64,000 bases of DNA from Mesorhizobium atlanticum. GTDB taxonomy: Bacteria; Pseudomonadota; Alphaproteobacteria; Rhizobiales; Rhizobiaceae. Both the position numbers and the translations under genes were made by a program. The DNA lies in contig NZ_QMBQ01000002.1 in the NCBI RefSeq assembly GCF_003289965.1, positions 1 through 64,000 on the forward strand, given 5' to 3'. Of the stretch, positions 26,745-35,047 are shown piece by piece. Each line of letters opens with the position of its first letter. The first letter of the stretch is position 1. The notes below the pieces were generated by a model. That model saw only the letters and a list, made by a program, of their open reading frames with translations. It made no database searches and was not told the origin of the DNA.

Positions 26745-27868
26745 CAGGTGCTCCTCTGCCAGAGGTCCGGGTTGAAGAGCTTGAAGCGGCCGTAGAAGGT
26801 CTCGCTGAACAGGATGACGATGAAGAGCATGCCCTGCAGCACCAGAACGGTCGCGTCGGGCAGGTCCATGCGGCGCTGGATCAGGCCGCCGGACGCGTCG
26901 ATGCCGCCAAGCAAGATGGCGACGGGGATGATGGCAAGCGGGTTGTGGCGGGCGAGGAAGGCGACGAGGATGCCGGTATAGCCGTAGCCGGCGGCGAGCG
27001 AGCCGTTGGCGCTGCCCTGCACGGCCGCGACCTCCAGCATGCCGGCAAGGCCGGCGAAGCCGCCGGCCAGCGCGGTGAAGCCGACGATCAGCGGACCGAC
27101 GGCCAGTCCCTGGACCTGCGCTGCCCTGACATTGCCGCCGGCGATGCGAGCGGCAAAGCCCCAACGGGTCTTCTCGATCAGCAGCCAGGAGAGCACGCAG
27201 GCGAGGATGCCGACGACCAGGCCCCAATGCACTTCCATGCCCGGTATGTTGCCGACGCGGTAGATGTCGGCCAGCGGCTGGGTCGAGGGTTTGTTGAGCG
27301 AGGCCGGGTCACGCAGCGGCCCTTCCACCAGATGGTTCATCAGCGCGATGGCGATGTAGGCCATCAGCAGGCTGGAGATGGTCTCGTTGACGGCCCGATA
27401 ATGGCGCAGCGCGCCGACGACACCTATCCAGATGCCGCCGGCGGCTGCGCCCCCCGCGCCCATGAGAAGGATAACGAGAAAAGACGGAGCGCCGTTCAGC
27501 GCCACGCCGATGGCCGCCGCGGCGACGCCGCCCAGCACGATGGCGCCTTCACCGCCGATGACGACCAGGCCAAGGCGCGCCGGCAGCGCCACGCAGAGCG
27601 CCGCAAGCAGGAGCGGCGCGCCGCGCGACAGCGAATTCTGGATCGAGAACCAGGAGCCGAAACCGCCTCGCCACATCGTCTCGTAGAGCTGGACCGGCGA
27701 CTTGCCCACAGCCAGGATGAACAGGCTGAACAGCACCATGCCGACGACCAGCGCCGCGAGCGGAATGACGAAGGCCTCCGCCCGCCTGGCGATCCATTCG
27801 AGCGCCGCCCGGTATCCCCTGGCATCGAGGATGGTCCGCACGTCCGGGCTGCTCACAGTGTCCGCCAT
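26744..27868 (-). CDS. BMP-family ABC importer permease 1 (YufP-like)
   Basis: A 374-residue permease, longer at the N-terminus than its partner, as usual for YufP-like subunits. Features include the first membrane span after residue 33, GGFGSWFSIQNSL near 70 and GGEGAIVLGGVAAAAIG near 105. It overlaps permease 2 by four bases. A 106-bp gap with two hairpins separates it from the binding-protein gene. Confidence 0.92.
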   Translation of the reverse strand: MADTVSSPDVRTILDARGYRAALEWIARRAEAFVIPLAALVVGMVLFSLFILAVGKSPVQLYETMWRGGFGSWFSIQNSLSRGAPLLLAALCVALPARLGLVVIGGEGAIVLGGVAAAAIGVALNGAPSFLVILLMGAGGAAAGGIWIGVVGALRHYRAVNETISSLLMAYIAIALMNHLVEGPLRDPASLNKPSTQPLADIYRVGNIPGMEVHWGLVVGILACVLSWLLIEKTRWGFAARIAGGNVRAAQVQGLAVGPLIVGFTALAGGFAGLAGMLEVAAVQGSANGSLAAGYGYTGILVAFLARHNPLAIIPVAILLGGIDASGGLIQRRMDLPDATVLVLQGMLFIVILFSETFYGRFKLFNPDLWQRST

Positions 27869-27890
27869 ATTCCCGTCTCCCCTCGGCTCG

Positions 27891-27909
27891 CGCTTGAAGC
27901 GTGCTTCAA
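27891..27909. repeat. Short hairpin after the BMP binding-protein gene
   Basis: CTTGAAGC-GT-GCTTCAAG is a perfect 8-bp inverted repeat in the gap between the binding-protein and permease genes. With the adjacent larger hairpin it may limit transcription or protect the upstream mRNA. Confidence 0.5.
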
Positions 27910-27922
27910 GGCCTTGTTCGGA

Positions 27923-27969
27923 TGCGTGTCGTTATCCCAAAACCGCTGCGCATTTTTGGGCGACACGCA
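27923..27969. repeat. Dispersed intergenic hairpin, family B
   Basis: The arms TGCGTGTCG and CGACACGCA pair perfectly, with an inner CCCAAAA / TTTTTGGG stem. The layout (outer arms, CCCAAAACCG centre, TTTTGGG return) recurs at 40310-40354 and 47675-47723 with different outer arms. Hairpins of this style are widespread in Mesorhizobium-like genomes. Confidence 0.65.
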
Positions 27970-27974
27970 AAGCC

Positions 27975-29102
27975 TCAGGCCGTCGAGCCGACGACGCCCT
28001 CGACGAGATAATCCATGCTTTCGAGCTCGATGGCGGTCTCGACGAAGGCCTGGCCTTCGGTCGCGACGACAGCGCCCTTGTTGCTCTTCAATGGTCCCTT
28101 GATGACGGAGAAGCCGCCCTTCATCATTTCGGCCAGCGTGGCGTCGAACTGCTTGCGCGCGGCTTCGCCGACGGCGGGGCCGAGCGGGCTCATCTTGACG
28201 AAGCCGTCGGCAAGGCCGCCGCGCGTGAAATTGGGCAGCGGCTTGCCGGCGATGAGGTCGTCGACGAACATCTTGTAGACCTTGGCCCAGTTCCACTCCG
28301 CGCCGGTCAGGTATTTTTCCGGCGCCAGCGGGCTCTGGTTGGCGTGGTAGCCGCAGATGAAGGCGCCGCGTCCGGCGGCCGTCTCGACCACCACCTTGGG
28401 GCTGTCGACATGGCAGGTGACGACATCGGCGCCCTGGTCGATCAGCGCATTGGTTGCCTCGGCCTCCTTCACCGCCAGGGACCATTCGCCGGTGAAGATC
28501 ACCTGGCAGGTGATCGCGGGATCGACCGAGCGCGCGCCGAGCAGGAACGAGTTGACGTTGAGCAGGACCTGCGGGATCGGCTTGGCGGCGACGAAACCGA
28601 GCTTCTTCGACTTGGTGGTGTGGCCGGCGACGACGCCGTTCAGGTACTGGCCCATGCCGATATAGCCGAAATAGGAGCCGGCGTTCATCGGGTGCTTGTC
28701 CTTGTTCCACATGCCGCCGCAATGGCGGAACTGCACGTCGGGGAATTTGGCGCACATGGCCAGCATATGCGGATCGAAATAACCGAAGGAGGTCGGGAAG
28801 ATCAGCGAGGCGCCGTCGAGATTGATCATCGATTCCATCGTCTTCTGGACGTCGACCGTCTCCGGGACGTTCTCTTCCTCGACGATGGAGATGCCTTCGA
28901 CGCCCTTCAGCGATGCTGCGCCTTCAGCATGCGCCTGGTTGTAGCCATAGTCATCCTTCGGGCCGACATAGATGAAGCCGACGGTTGCGGCGGCGGCGCG
29001 CGCTGCGCGGATCGGAAAGGCCGCCGAGGCCAGTCCGAACGCCGCTCCGGCGGCGGAGGTCTTGAGCAGGTCGCGGCGGCTAAGCATGAATTTCCCGGTC
29101 AT
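27975..29102 (-). CDS. BMP-family (PnrA-like) periplasmic binding protein
   Basis: A 375-residue BMP-type receptor. The signal carries a Tat-like SRRDLLKTS motif (residues 8-16) and ends near ARAAA. The mature start TVGFIYVGPKDDYGYNQAH is typical of this family, whose other members bind nucleosides or small polar amides. The ATG at 29102 follows AGGGGAG. It is the first gene of the biuret operon and probably binds biuret or a related compound. It lacks a lipobox cysteine. Confidence 0.92.
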   Translation of the reverse strand: MTGKFMLSRRDLLKTSAAGAAFGLASAAFPIRAARAAAATVGFIYVGPKDDYGYNQAHAEGAASLKGVEGISIVEEENVPETVDVQKTMESMINLDGASLIFPTSFGYFDPHMLAMCAKFPDVQFRHCGGMWNKDKHPMNAGSYFGYIGMGQYLNGVVAGHTTKSKKLGFVAAKPIPQVLLNVNSFLLGARSVDPAITCQVIFTGEWSLAVKEAEATNALIDQGADVVTCHVDSPKVVVETAAGRGAFICGYHANQSPLAPEKYLTGAEWNWAKVYKMFVDDLIAGKPLPNFTRGGLADGFVKMSPLGPAVGEAARKQFDATLAEMMKGGFSVIKGPLKSNKGAVVATEGQAFVETAIELESMDYLVEGVVGSTA

Positions 29103-29158
29103 ATCGAATGCTCCCCTTTCTTGGACCCTGGTGGGTCGGTTTAACGCCTCGTCAAGAA

Positions 29159-29168
29159 AGTGCATGCA
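29159..29168. promoter_or_regulatory. TGCATGCA box 1
   Basis: AGTGCATGCA repeats the core of the palindrome at 29249-29262. It lies 57 bp upstream of the binding-protein gene and is a candidate operator half of a repeated GntR target. Confidence 0.45.
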
Positions 29169-29228
29169 ATCGCTGTGCCAGTTCCTTTTTCTGATTTTCT
29201 GTAATAAAATCAATGAATGAATTTAGAA

Positions 29229-29262
29229 GGCATGCATAAACCAAAGGCAAGTGCATGCACTT
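29229..29262. promoter_or_regulatory. TGCATGC operators between the biuret operon and gntR
   Basis: GGCATGCAT (29229-29237) is followed by AAGTGCATGCACTT (29249-29262), a perfect 14-bp palindrome. An outer AGGCA/TGCCT pair surrounds the latter. Three copies of the core in one divergent promoter suggest cooperative binding, most simply by the adjacent GntR regulator. Confidence 0.6.
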
Positions 29263-29392
29263 TTTGCCTGAAAAACAGTCAATTTGACATTGAGGTCAAA
29301 ATCTAGGCATACAGGGATGCAGCCTTGAGTCGAAACAGCCCGTGGGCCGTCCACCTTGCGGGCCGCCTGCAATAAACTGGGCGGGAGGAGAC

Positions 29393-30094
29393 GTGTCGGG
29401 AAAGCGCAGCTTGGTCAGGTCGGGAACGACCGTGGATCAGATGGTGCGGGCGATCGCCGACCGCATCGTCACCGGCTATCTGCGTCCCGGTGAAAGGCTC
29501 GACGAGGGCTCGCTTGCCGCCCGCTTCGACGTTTCGCGCACGCCGGTCCGGGAGGCGCTCGGCCAGTTGAGCGCCATGGGTCTCGTAGAAAGGCGACCCA
29601 ATAGGGGCGCCATCGTCGCTGTGATCACGCAGGAGCATCTGGCCTCGATGTTCGAGAGCATGGCCGAGCTGGAGGCGATCTGTGCCCGCTTCTCCGCCGA
29701 GCGCATGACCGGCGCCGAGCGCCGCTCGCTGGAGCTCGAGCATCAGGCGTCGGCGCGTCTAGTGCAGCTCGGCGCCGAGGAGGACTACGAGTATTTCAAC
29801 ACTGAATTCCACAGCAGGCTTTATCGCGGCGCCCACAACACGCATATCCACGATCTGACGGTGGCGACCCGCAGCCGGCTGGCGCCGTTCCGTCGCGCAC
29901 AGTTCATGCTGCCGGGCCGGCTGGCCAAGTCCTGGCAGGAGCATGATGTGATTGTCACCGCGATCATGCGCGGCGATGCGGCGGCGGCGGGCAAGGCGGC
30001 CCGGGATCATGTCTCGATCGTCAGCGAGGCGAGCGCGGTGTTCGCGACCGTCGATCCGATGGAGTCGAGGCTCAGCCGATCCGCGCGTCGATGA
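29393..30094 (+). CDS. GntR-family regulator with FCD domain, candidate biuret-operon regulator
   Basis: A 233-residue FadR-subfamily regulator. The winged helix is at about residues 12-75 (LAARFDVSRTPVREALGQL) and the FCD effector domain follows. I chose GTG 29393 because GGGAGGAGAC precedes it perfectly; an upstream in-frame GTG has none. It is divergent from the biuret operon across TGCATGC palindromes, which suggests it controls import and hydrolysis of biuret. Its 3' end overlaps the convergent luxR-type gene by 23 bp. Confidence 0.9.
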   Translation: MSGKRSLVRSGTTVDQMVRAIADRIVTGYLRPGERLDEGSLAARFDVSRTPVREALGQLSAMGLVERRPNRGAIVAVITQEHLASMFESMAELEAICARFSAERMTGAERRSLELEHQASARLVQLGAEEDYEYFNTEFHSRLYRGAHNTHIHDLTVATRSRLAPFRRAQFMLPGRLAKSWQEHDVIVTAIMRGDAAAAGKAARDHVSIVSEASAVFATVDPMESRLSRSARR

Positions 30095-30884
30095 TCTCGA
30101 CGAAGCGCGCGAAGAGACCCGCCTGCGACTTGATCTTCAGCTTGCGATAGATGTTGCGGCGGTGGACCTTGACCGTCCCCGGCACGATACGCAGCGCCCT
30201 GGCGATCGATTCCGTGGAATGGCCCTGAAGCACGAGGTCGACGACCTGCTTTTCGCGTGAGGTCAGCGACAGGCTTTTCCAGATATGGGCGCGGTCGAGC
30301 TCGTTGGTCGTCGCGATGGTGTCGCCGGAGGGTTGGATCGCAACCTCTTCGGTGGGCAGAGACGGCCAGCGCTGCCTGCAGAAGCCGATCACCGCCGGCG
30401 CCATGTCGCGCAGCAGCCTGGCATCCGCCGTTCCGAACGGGCCGGTGGCGCGCAGCCGCATCAGCGACAGCACGAGCGCGTCCTTGCCGGCTAAAGGCAC
30501 GAAGAAGCCGACTTCCTCGGCGAGCCGGGTCTGGCTGTAATAGGAGCGGTAGTATTCGCTGGCATAGAAGCGGTCGGGCGCCAGCTCGCGCATGCGCCAG
30601 AAACCTTCCTTGCGCTCGACCGCAGCGTGGTGGAACGGGTCGAGCAGATAAGGCCCTTCCTGATAGAGCGCGACGAAGATGTGGCTTTCGGCCGGCGAGA
30701 AGGTCTCGAACAGCAGCGGGGGCCGCGCGGCGCCGCGATAGCCGAAGATCACGCAGTGATCGAAGCGCACTTGCCCGCGCAGCCAGCCGACGATCGCCTT
30801 GCCGAAATGGTCGCCCGCCGTTTCGCGCGACGCGGCGATCACGGCGGCCAAGGCGTTGTAGTCGTCACTGCGGGAGGCGACCAA
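30072..30884 (-). CDS. LuxR-type regulator (GerE helix-turn-helix)
   Basis: A 270-residue regulator. The GAF-like N-terminal half (about 1-195) has no recognisable acyl-homoserine-lactone signature that I can confirm. The C-terminal GerE domain reads LTSREKQVVDLVLQGHSTE, with the recognition region PGTVKVHRRNIYRKL near 240. No luxI-type synthase is nearby. It is divergent from the polyamine importer operon, with a perfect dyad between them, so it likely controls that operon in response to a metabolite. Confidence 0.88.
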   Translation of the reverse strand: MVASRSDDYNALAAVIAASRETAGDHFGKAIVGWLRGQVRFDHCVIFGYRGAARPPLLFETFSPAESHIFVALYQEGPYLLDPFHHAAVERKEGFWRMRELAPDRFYASEYYRSYYSQTRLAEEVGFFVPLAGKDALVLSLMRLRATGPFGTADARLLRDMAPAVIGFCRQRWPSLPTEEVAIQPSGDTIATTNELDRAHIWKSLSLTSREKQVVDLVLQGHSTESIARALRIVPGTVKVHRRNIYRKLKIKSQAGLFARFVEIIDARIG

Positions 30885-30916
30885 CTCATACCCCTCTAAA
30901 CGATAAAATCAGCTAA

Positions 30917-30938
30917 ATATACCACCCGCGAGGTATAT
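30917..30938. promoter_or_regulatory. Dyad between luxR-type gene and polyamine importer
   Basis: ATATACC-ACCCGCGA-GGTATAT is a perfect 7-bp inverted repeat with an 8-bp spacer. It lies 33 bp upstream of the luxR-type start and about 65 bp upstream of the importer start. Its size suits a dimeric LuxR-type protein. Confidence 0.6.
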
Positions 30939-31002
30939 ACTAGATGCTATTGGCTCTGCTAGCGTCGCGACATTGCCTCACGCTGTCGCTGGAGCCCGTG
31001 GC

Positions 31003-32139
31003 TTGACTGCAGTGCCCGATATCGAATTTCGCGCGGTCACCAAGCGCTACGGCGCGGTCACAGCGGTAAGCGGCATCGACCTTGCCATCCCACCTTCCGC
31101 CTTCGTCGCGCTGCTCGGTCCGTCCGGCTGCGGCAAGACGACCTGCCTGCGCATGATCGGCGGCTTCGAGCAGCCGAGCGAGGGCCAGGTGCTGATCCGC
31201 GGCCGCGACATGGCCGGCACGCCGCCTTACCGGCGGCCGGTCAACATGGTGTTCCAGCAATATGCGCTGTTCCCGCATCTCGATGTCGAGGAGAACATCT
31301 CCTATGGCCTGCGCCAGGCAAGGCCGCGGCTGTCGTCGCGTGAGATCAGCCAGAGGGCAGGCGAGGCGCTGGCCATGGTGCAGCTCGCCGGCTACGGACG
31401 CCGCAAGATCCACGAGCTTTCCGGCGGCCAGCAGCAGCGCGTCGCGCTCGCCCGCGCGCTGGTCAACAAGCCGGCGGTGCTGTTGCTCGACGAGCCATTG
31501 GCGGCGCTCGACAAGAAGCTGCGCACCGATATGCAGATCGAGCTGCAGAATTTGCAGCGCGAGATCGGCATCACCTTCGTGCTGGTTACCCACGACCAGG
31601 AAGAAGCGCTGTCGATGAGCGACTTCGTCTGCGTCATGAATGGCGGTCGCGTCGTCCAGCTCGGGCAGCCGAGCGAGATCTATGACGAGCCGGCCGACCT
31701 GTTCGTCGCCGATTTCGTCGGCAAGACCAATCTCTTGAGCGGCAAGGTGGCGGGGCTTTCCGGCGACCTAGTCAATGTCGCGCTCGCCGACGGCACGGTG
31801 ATTGCGGCGCGCAAGCGGGTGCCGCTCAGCCGCGGCGAGGCGGTATCGGTCAGCCTGCGGCCGGAATCGCTCAGCTTGTCGGCGCCCGGAAGCGGCGCCC
31901 TGAAAGGCATCGTCCGCAACCGGATTTTCCTGGGCTCGACGGCGGAGTACGCGATCGAGGTCCAGGGTATCGGATCACTGCTCGCCAAGGCCGACCACGT
32001 GATCGGCCAGGGCAATCTCTTCAAGCCGGGCGAACCCGTCGCCATCGGCTTTGCCGCCGGAGCGCCGCTGGCGTTTCCGCACGCCAAGAACAACGGGACC
32101 AACCAGAGGGAAGACCAAAATGCCGAAATCTTACCGTGA
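31003..32139 (+). CDS. Spermidine/putrescine-type ABC importer ATPase (PotA type)
   Basis: About 378 residues. Walker A is GPSGCGKTT near 39-47, the Q-loop FQQYALFPH, the signature LSGGQQQR, and Walker B LLLDEPLAALD. A C-terminal TOBE/OB regulatory domain follows residue 240. No ATG is available at the start: TTG 31003 has GGAG 8 bp upstream, and GTG 31012 or TTG 30973 are alternatives. It overlaps the binding-protein gene by 20 bp and energises uptake through the two permeases downstream. Confidence 0.9.
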   Translation: MTAVPDIEFRAVTKRYGAVTAVSGIDLAIPPSAFVALLGPSGCGKTTCLRMIGGFEQPSEGQVLIRGRDMAGTPPYRRPVNMVFQQYALFPHLDVEENISYGLRQARPRLSSREISQRAGEALAMVQLAGYGRRKIHELSGGQQQRVALARALVNKPAVLLLDEPLAALDKKLRTDMQIELQNLQREIGITFVLVTHDQEEALSMSDFVCVMNGGRVVQLGQPSEIYDEPADLFVADFVGKTNLLSGKVAGLSGDLVNVALADGTVIAARKRVPLSRGEAVSVSLRPESLSLSAPGSGALKGIVRNRIFLGSTAEYAIEVQGIGSLLAKADHVIGQGNLFKPGEPVAIGFAAGAPLAFPHAKNNGTNQREDQNAEILP

Positions 32140-33283
32140 CGGACTGCCGATAACCCCCGATAAATTCGTCGACCAGTTGATGCGCCTGAAGCGCGGCTCG
32201 ATCAGCCGGCGCGACTTCCTCGGCCTCACCGGCCTCGGCGTCGCCACCGCGGTGATGGCGCGCGAGCTCGGCATCACGCCGACGCCGGCCTTCGCCGCCG
32301 AGAACCTCGGCGACCGCATGTCGATCGCCACCTGGCCGAACTACCACGACCCGCAGACCTTCGAGAACTTCAAGGCGGACACGGGTGTGGCCGTCGAGGT
32401 CAATGTCTTCGGCTCGAATGAAGAAATGCTGGCCAAGCTGCAGGCCGGCGGCTCGGGCTGGAGCCTGTTCGTGCCGACCAACTACACCATCTCGACCTAC
32501 AAGAAGCTCGGCATCATCGAAGCGCTCGACATGGCCAAGCTCGGCAATTTCGACGGCAAGTCGGAAGACGCTCGCTTCACGGCAGAGGGCACGATCGACG
32601 GGACGATCTACGCCGTGCCGAAGAACTGGGGCACGACCGGTTTCGCCGTCAACACCAAGAAGCTTTCCAAGCCGATGTCGAGCTGGAAGGAGTTCTGGGA
32701 CACGGCGATGGCCGAGGGTGACGGCCGCACCATGGTGCATGACTACCAGCTCACCACCATCGGCAACGCGCTCAAATATTACGGCTATTCCTTCAACTCG
32801 CTGAAGCAGGACGAGCTCGCCAAGGCCGAGGAACTGCTGCTCAAGGTCAAGCCGCATCTGTTCGCGGTGTCGAGCGACTATCAGCCCGGAATGCGCGCCG
32901 GTGATGCCTGGATGACGATGTGCTGGACCAATGACGGCGCGCAGCTTCACCGCGACATTCCCGAGATCGCCTATGTGCTCGGCAAGGAGGGCGGCGAGAT
33001 CTGGACCGACTTCTACGCCATCCCGAAGGATGCGCCGAACAAGCCGGCCGGCTATGCGCTGCTCAACTATCTGATGAACCCGAAAGTCGCGGTGAAGGAG
33101 CATCTGGCCAATGGCGCGCCCTCGACCGACGCGCGCGTCAACGCGCTGCTGCCGAAGGAGGTGCTCGACAATCCGATCCTCTATCCGGCGGCCGACCTGT
33201 TGAAGCCGCTCGAGTTCGGCGCCGCCGCGACGCTGACCGATCCGGGCCGCGCCGAGTTGATGGCGCGCTTCAAGTCGGCTTGA
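32120..33283 (+). CDS. Spermidine/putrescine-type periplasmic binding protein (PotD type)
   Basis: A 387-residue receptor with an unusually late Tat-type signal: SRRDFLGLTG begins near residue 31 and cleavage is likely near AFAA. The mature start (RMSIATWPNYHDPQTFENF) resembles PotD/PotF receptors. It begins inside the end of the ATPase gene, preceded by AGAGGGAAGA. Neighbouring puuA- and puuB-like genes support a polyamine ligand such as putrescine. Confidence 0.9.
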   Translation: MPKSYRDGLPITPDKFVDQLMRLKRGSISRRDFLGLTGLGVATAVMARELGITPTPAFAAENLGDRMSIATWPNYHDPQTFENFKADTGVAVEVNVFGSNEEMLAKLQAGGSGWSLFVPTNYTISTYKKLGIIEALDMAKLGNFDGKSEDARFTAEGTIDGTIYAVPKNWGTTGFAVNTKKLSKPMSSWKEFWDTAMAEGDGRTMVHDYQLTTIGNALKYYGYSFNSLKQDELAKAEELLLKVKPHLFAVSSDYQPGMRAGDAWMTMCWTNDGAQLHRDIPEIAYVLGKEGGEIWTDFYAIPKDAPNKPAGYALLNYLMNPKVAVKEHLANGAPSTDARVNALLPKEVLDNPILYPAADLLKPLEFGAAATLTDPGRAELMARFKSA

Positions 33284-34224
33284 GCGAGACCGGCTACAAA
33301 CCCAAACCAGACAATGCGACCGGCGGACTGTCGTCCGCCGGTTCCCAACCGGCTTTCCCGATGCGCGGCAGTCTCTTTCGCAAAAACCTCGTGACGACGC
33401 TGCTGCTCGCTCCGGCGGCGCTGTGGCTGGTCGTCTTCCTGGTGCTGCCCTTCATTGCTATCGCCATCTTCAGCGTTGGCGAGAGGGCGCCGGAGGGAGG
33501 CTACCAGGCAGCGCTGACTTTCGCGCAATACGCCAATTTACCGGCGCGGGCGACCGCCTTCTGGAACACGATGGTGCTGGCGCCCATCGGCGCGCTCGCC
33601 TGCCTGCTCGTCGCCTACCCCGTCGCCTACTATCTTGCGCTGCGGGCGCCGCAGCGCTGGCGGCTGATCCTGCTTGCGATGATCGTCATCCCGTTCTGGA
33701 CCAGCCTTCTGATGCGCACCTATGCCTGGATGTATATCCTCGGCGGGCGCGGCATCCCGGCCCTGCTTGCCTATGTCGGTATCGAGGATCTGCGGCTGAT
33801 CAACACGCCGGGCGCGGTGCTGCTCGGCATAGTCTATGGCTACCTGCCGCTGATGATCCTGCCGATCTATGTCAGCCTGGAACGGCTCGACCGCCGGCTG
33901 CTGGAAGCCTCCGCCGATCTCGGTGCTACGCCGCTGTCGACCTTCCTCGGCGTGACGCTGCGGCTGTCGCTGCCCGGCGTGATGACCGGCTTCTCGCTGG
34001 TGATGATCCTTTTGCTCGGCGAATATCTGATCCCGACGCTGCTCGGCGGCGGCAAGGTCTTCTTCATCGGCAACGCGCTGGTCGACCTGTTCCTGCAGTC
34101 GCGCAACTGGCCGTTCGGATCGGCCATCGCCATCACGCTGGTGCTGGTCTCGGTGGTGGTGCTGATCGTCGCCAACCGCATCTCGACCCGGCTTTCGGGC
34201 GCGCGCCGGGTGGATCTGATCTGA
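33280..34224 (+). CDS. Polyamine-type ABC importer permease 1 (PotB type)
   Basis: A 314-residue permease if the TTG at 33280, overlapping the previous stop, is used; ATG 33361 would give 287 residues. Six membrane spans are expected. The coupling loop is EASADLGATPLSTFLGVTLRLSLPG-like (about residue 208 on), the EAA motif that contacts the ATPase. It overlaps the second permease by three bases. Confidence 0.9.
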   Translation: MSETGYKPKPDNATGGLSSAGSQPAFPMRGSLFRKNLVTTLLLAPAALWLVVFLVLPFIAIAIFSVGERAPEGGYQAALTFAQYANLPARATAFWNTMVLAPIGALACLLVAYPVAYYLALRAPQRWRLILLAMIVIPFWTSLLMRTYAWMYILGGRGIPALLAYVGIEDLRLINTPGAVLLGIVYGYLPLMILPIYVSLERLDRRLLEASADLGATPLSTFLGVTLRLSLPGVMTGFSLVMILLLGEYLIPTLLGGGKVFFIGNALVDLFLQSRNWPFGSAIAITLVLVSVVVLIVANRISTRLSGARRVDLI

Positions 34225-35036
34225 TGCGCGCCTTCGTCGTTGCCGTCTTTGCCTTCCTCTATCTGCCGATCGCGCTGGTCGTGCTGTTCTCCTTCAATGC
34301 CGGCCATCATGCCAGCGAGTTCACCGGCTTTTCGGTGCAATGGTACGGCAAGGCGCTGTCGAACCCGTTCCTGGTCGAGGCGCTGAAGAACAGCCTGTTC
34401 ATCGCCACCACCAGCGCGCTGCTTGCGGCCTTTTGCGGCACGGCCGCGGCGCTCGGGCTGCAGCGCGTCGGCGCGCGCACCCGGGCGCTCTTCGACGCGC
34501 TGCTGGGCGCGGCGATCGTCGTGCCGGGCGTCGTCATCGGCATCTCGACGCTGGTGGCGCTGGTGCAGCTCTTCGCGGTCGTCAATCCGTTCCTCGCTTC
34601 GCTGTGGCCCACCGACCAGCCGCCGCGCCTTTCGCTCGGCTATGGCTCGATCATCGCCGCGCACGGCCTGTTCTCCATGGCGCTGGTGACGATGATTGTC
34701 GGCACGCGGCTCTCGAGCCTCGACCGCAATCTGGTCGAGGCATCGAGCGACCTCTACGCTACGCCGCTGACGACGTTCCGCTCGATCGTGCTGCCGCAGA
34801 TCATGCCGGCGGTGATCGCGGGCTTCCTGCTCGCCTTCACCTTCTCCTTCGACGACTTCATCATCGCCTTCTTCGTCGCCGGCGCGCAGACGACGCTGCC
34901 GATCTACGTCTTCGCCTCGATCCGGCGCGGCGTGACGCCGGAGATCAACGCCATCGCGACGATCGTGCTCTGCGCCTCGGTCCTGCTGGTGCTGCTGGCG
35001 CAATGGCAGCTCGGCCGTCGAAAGCCATCGCCTTGA
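34224..35036 (+). CDS. Polyamine-type ABC importer permease 2 (PotC type)
   Basis: A 270-residue permease starting at ATG in TGATG, coupled to the first. The first span begins at once (FVVAVFAFLYLPIALVVLF), and the EAA loop reads EASSDLYATPLTTF near 175. FSFDDFIIAFF near 215 is typical of PotC. With the ATPase, receptor and first permease it completes the importer. Confidence 0.92.
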   Translation: MRAFVVAVFAFLYLPIALVVLFSFNAGHHASEFTGFSVQWYGKALSNPFLVEALKNSLFIATTSALLAAFCGTAAALGLQRVGARTRALFDALLGAAIVVPGVVIGISTLVALVQLFAVVNPFLASLWPTDQPPRLSLGYGSIIAAHGLFSMALVTMIVGTRLSSLDRNLVEASSDLYATPLTTFRSIVLPQIMPAVIAGFLLAFTFSFDDFIIAFFVAGAQTTLPIYVFASIRRGVTPEINAIATIVLCASVLLVLLAQWQLGRRKPSP

Positions 35037-35047
35037 AAGACCAATCC

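Noticed and set aside
25818..27227. Permease fused to a 160-residue N-terminal extension
   Set aside because: The extension is the shifted frame of the upstream permease gene; an ATGA-coupled start at 26744 gives a normal permease.
26945..28102. Plus-strand 385-codon frame over the BMP permease and receptor
   Set aside because: Antisense shadow with runs of charged residues and no recognisable fold.
29103..29392. Riboswitch ahead of the biuret operon
   Set aside because: No conserved guanidine- or other riboswitch core could be recognised; the palindromes are better read as DNA operators.
33867..35003. Minus-strand 378-codon frame over the two polyamine permeases
   Set aside because: Extreme Arg/Gln/Glu/Asp content typical of antisense translation of membrane proteins; no domain and clear coding evidence on the plus strand.
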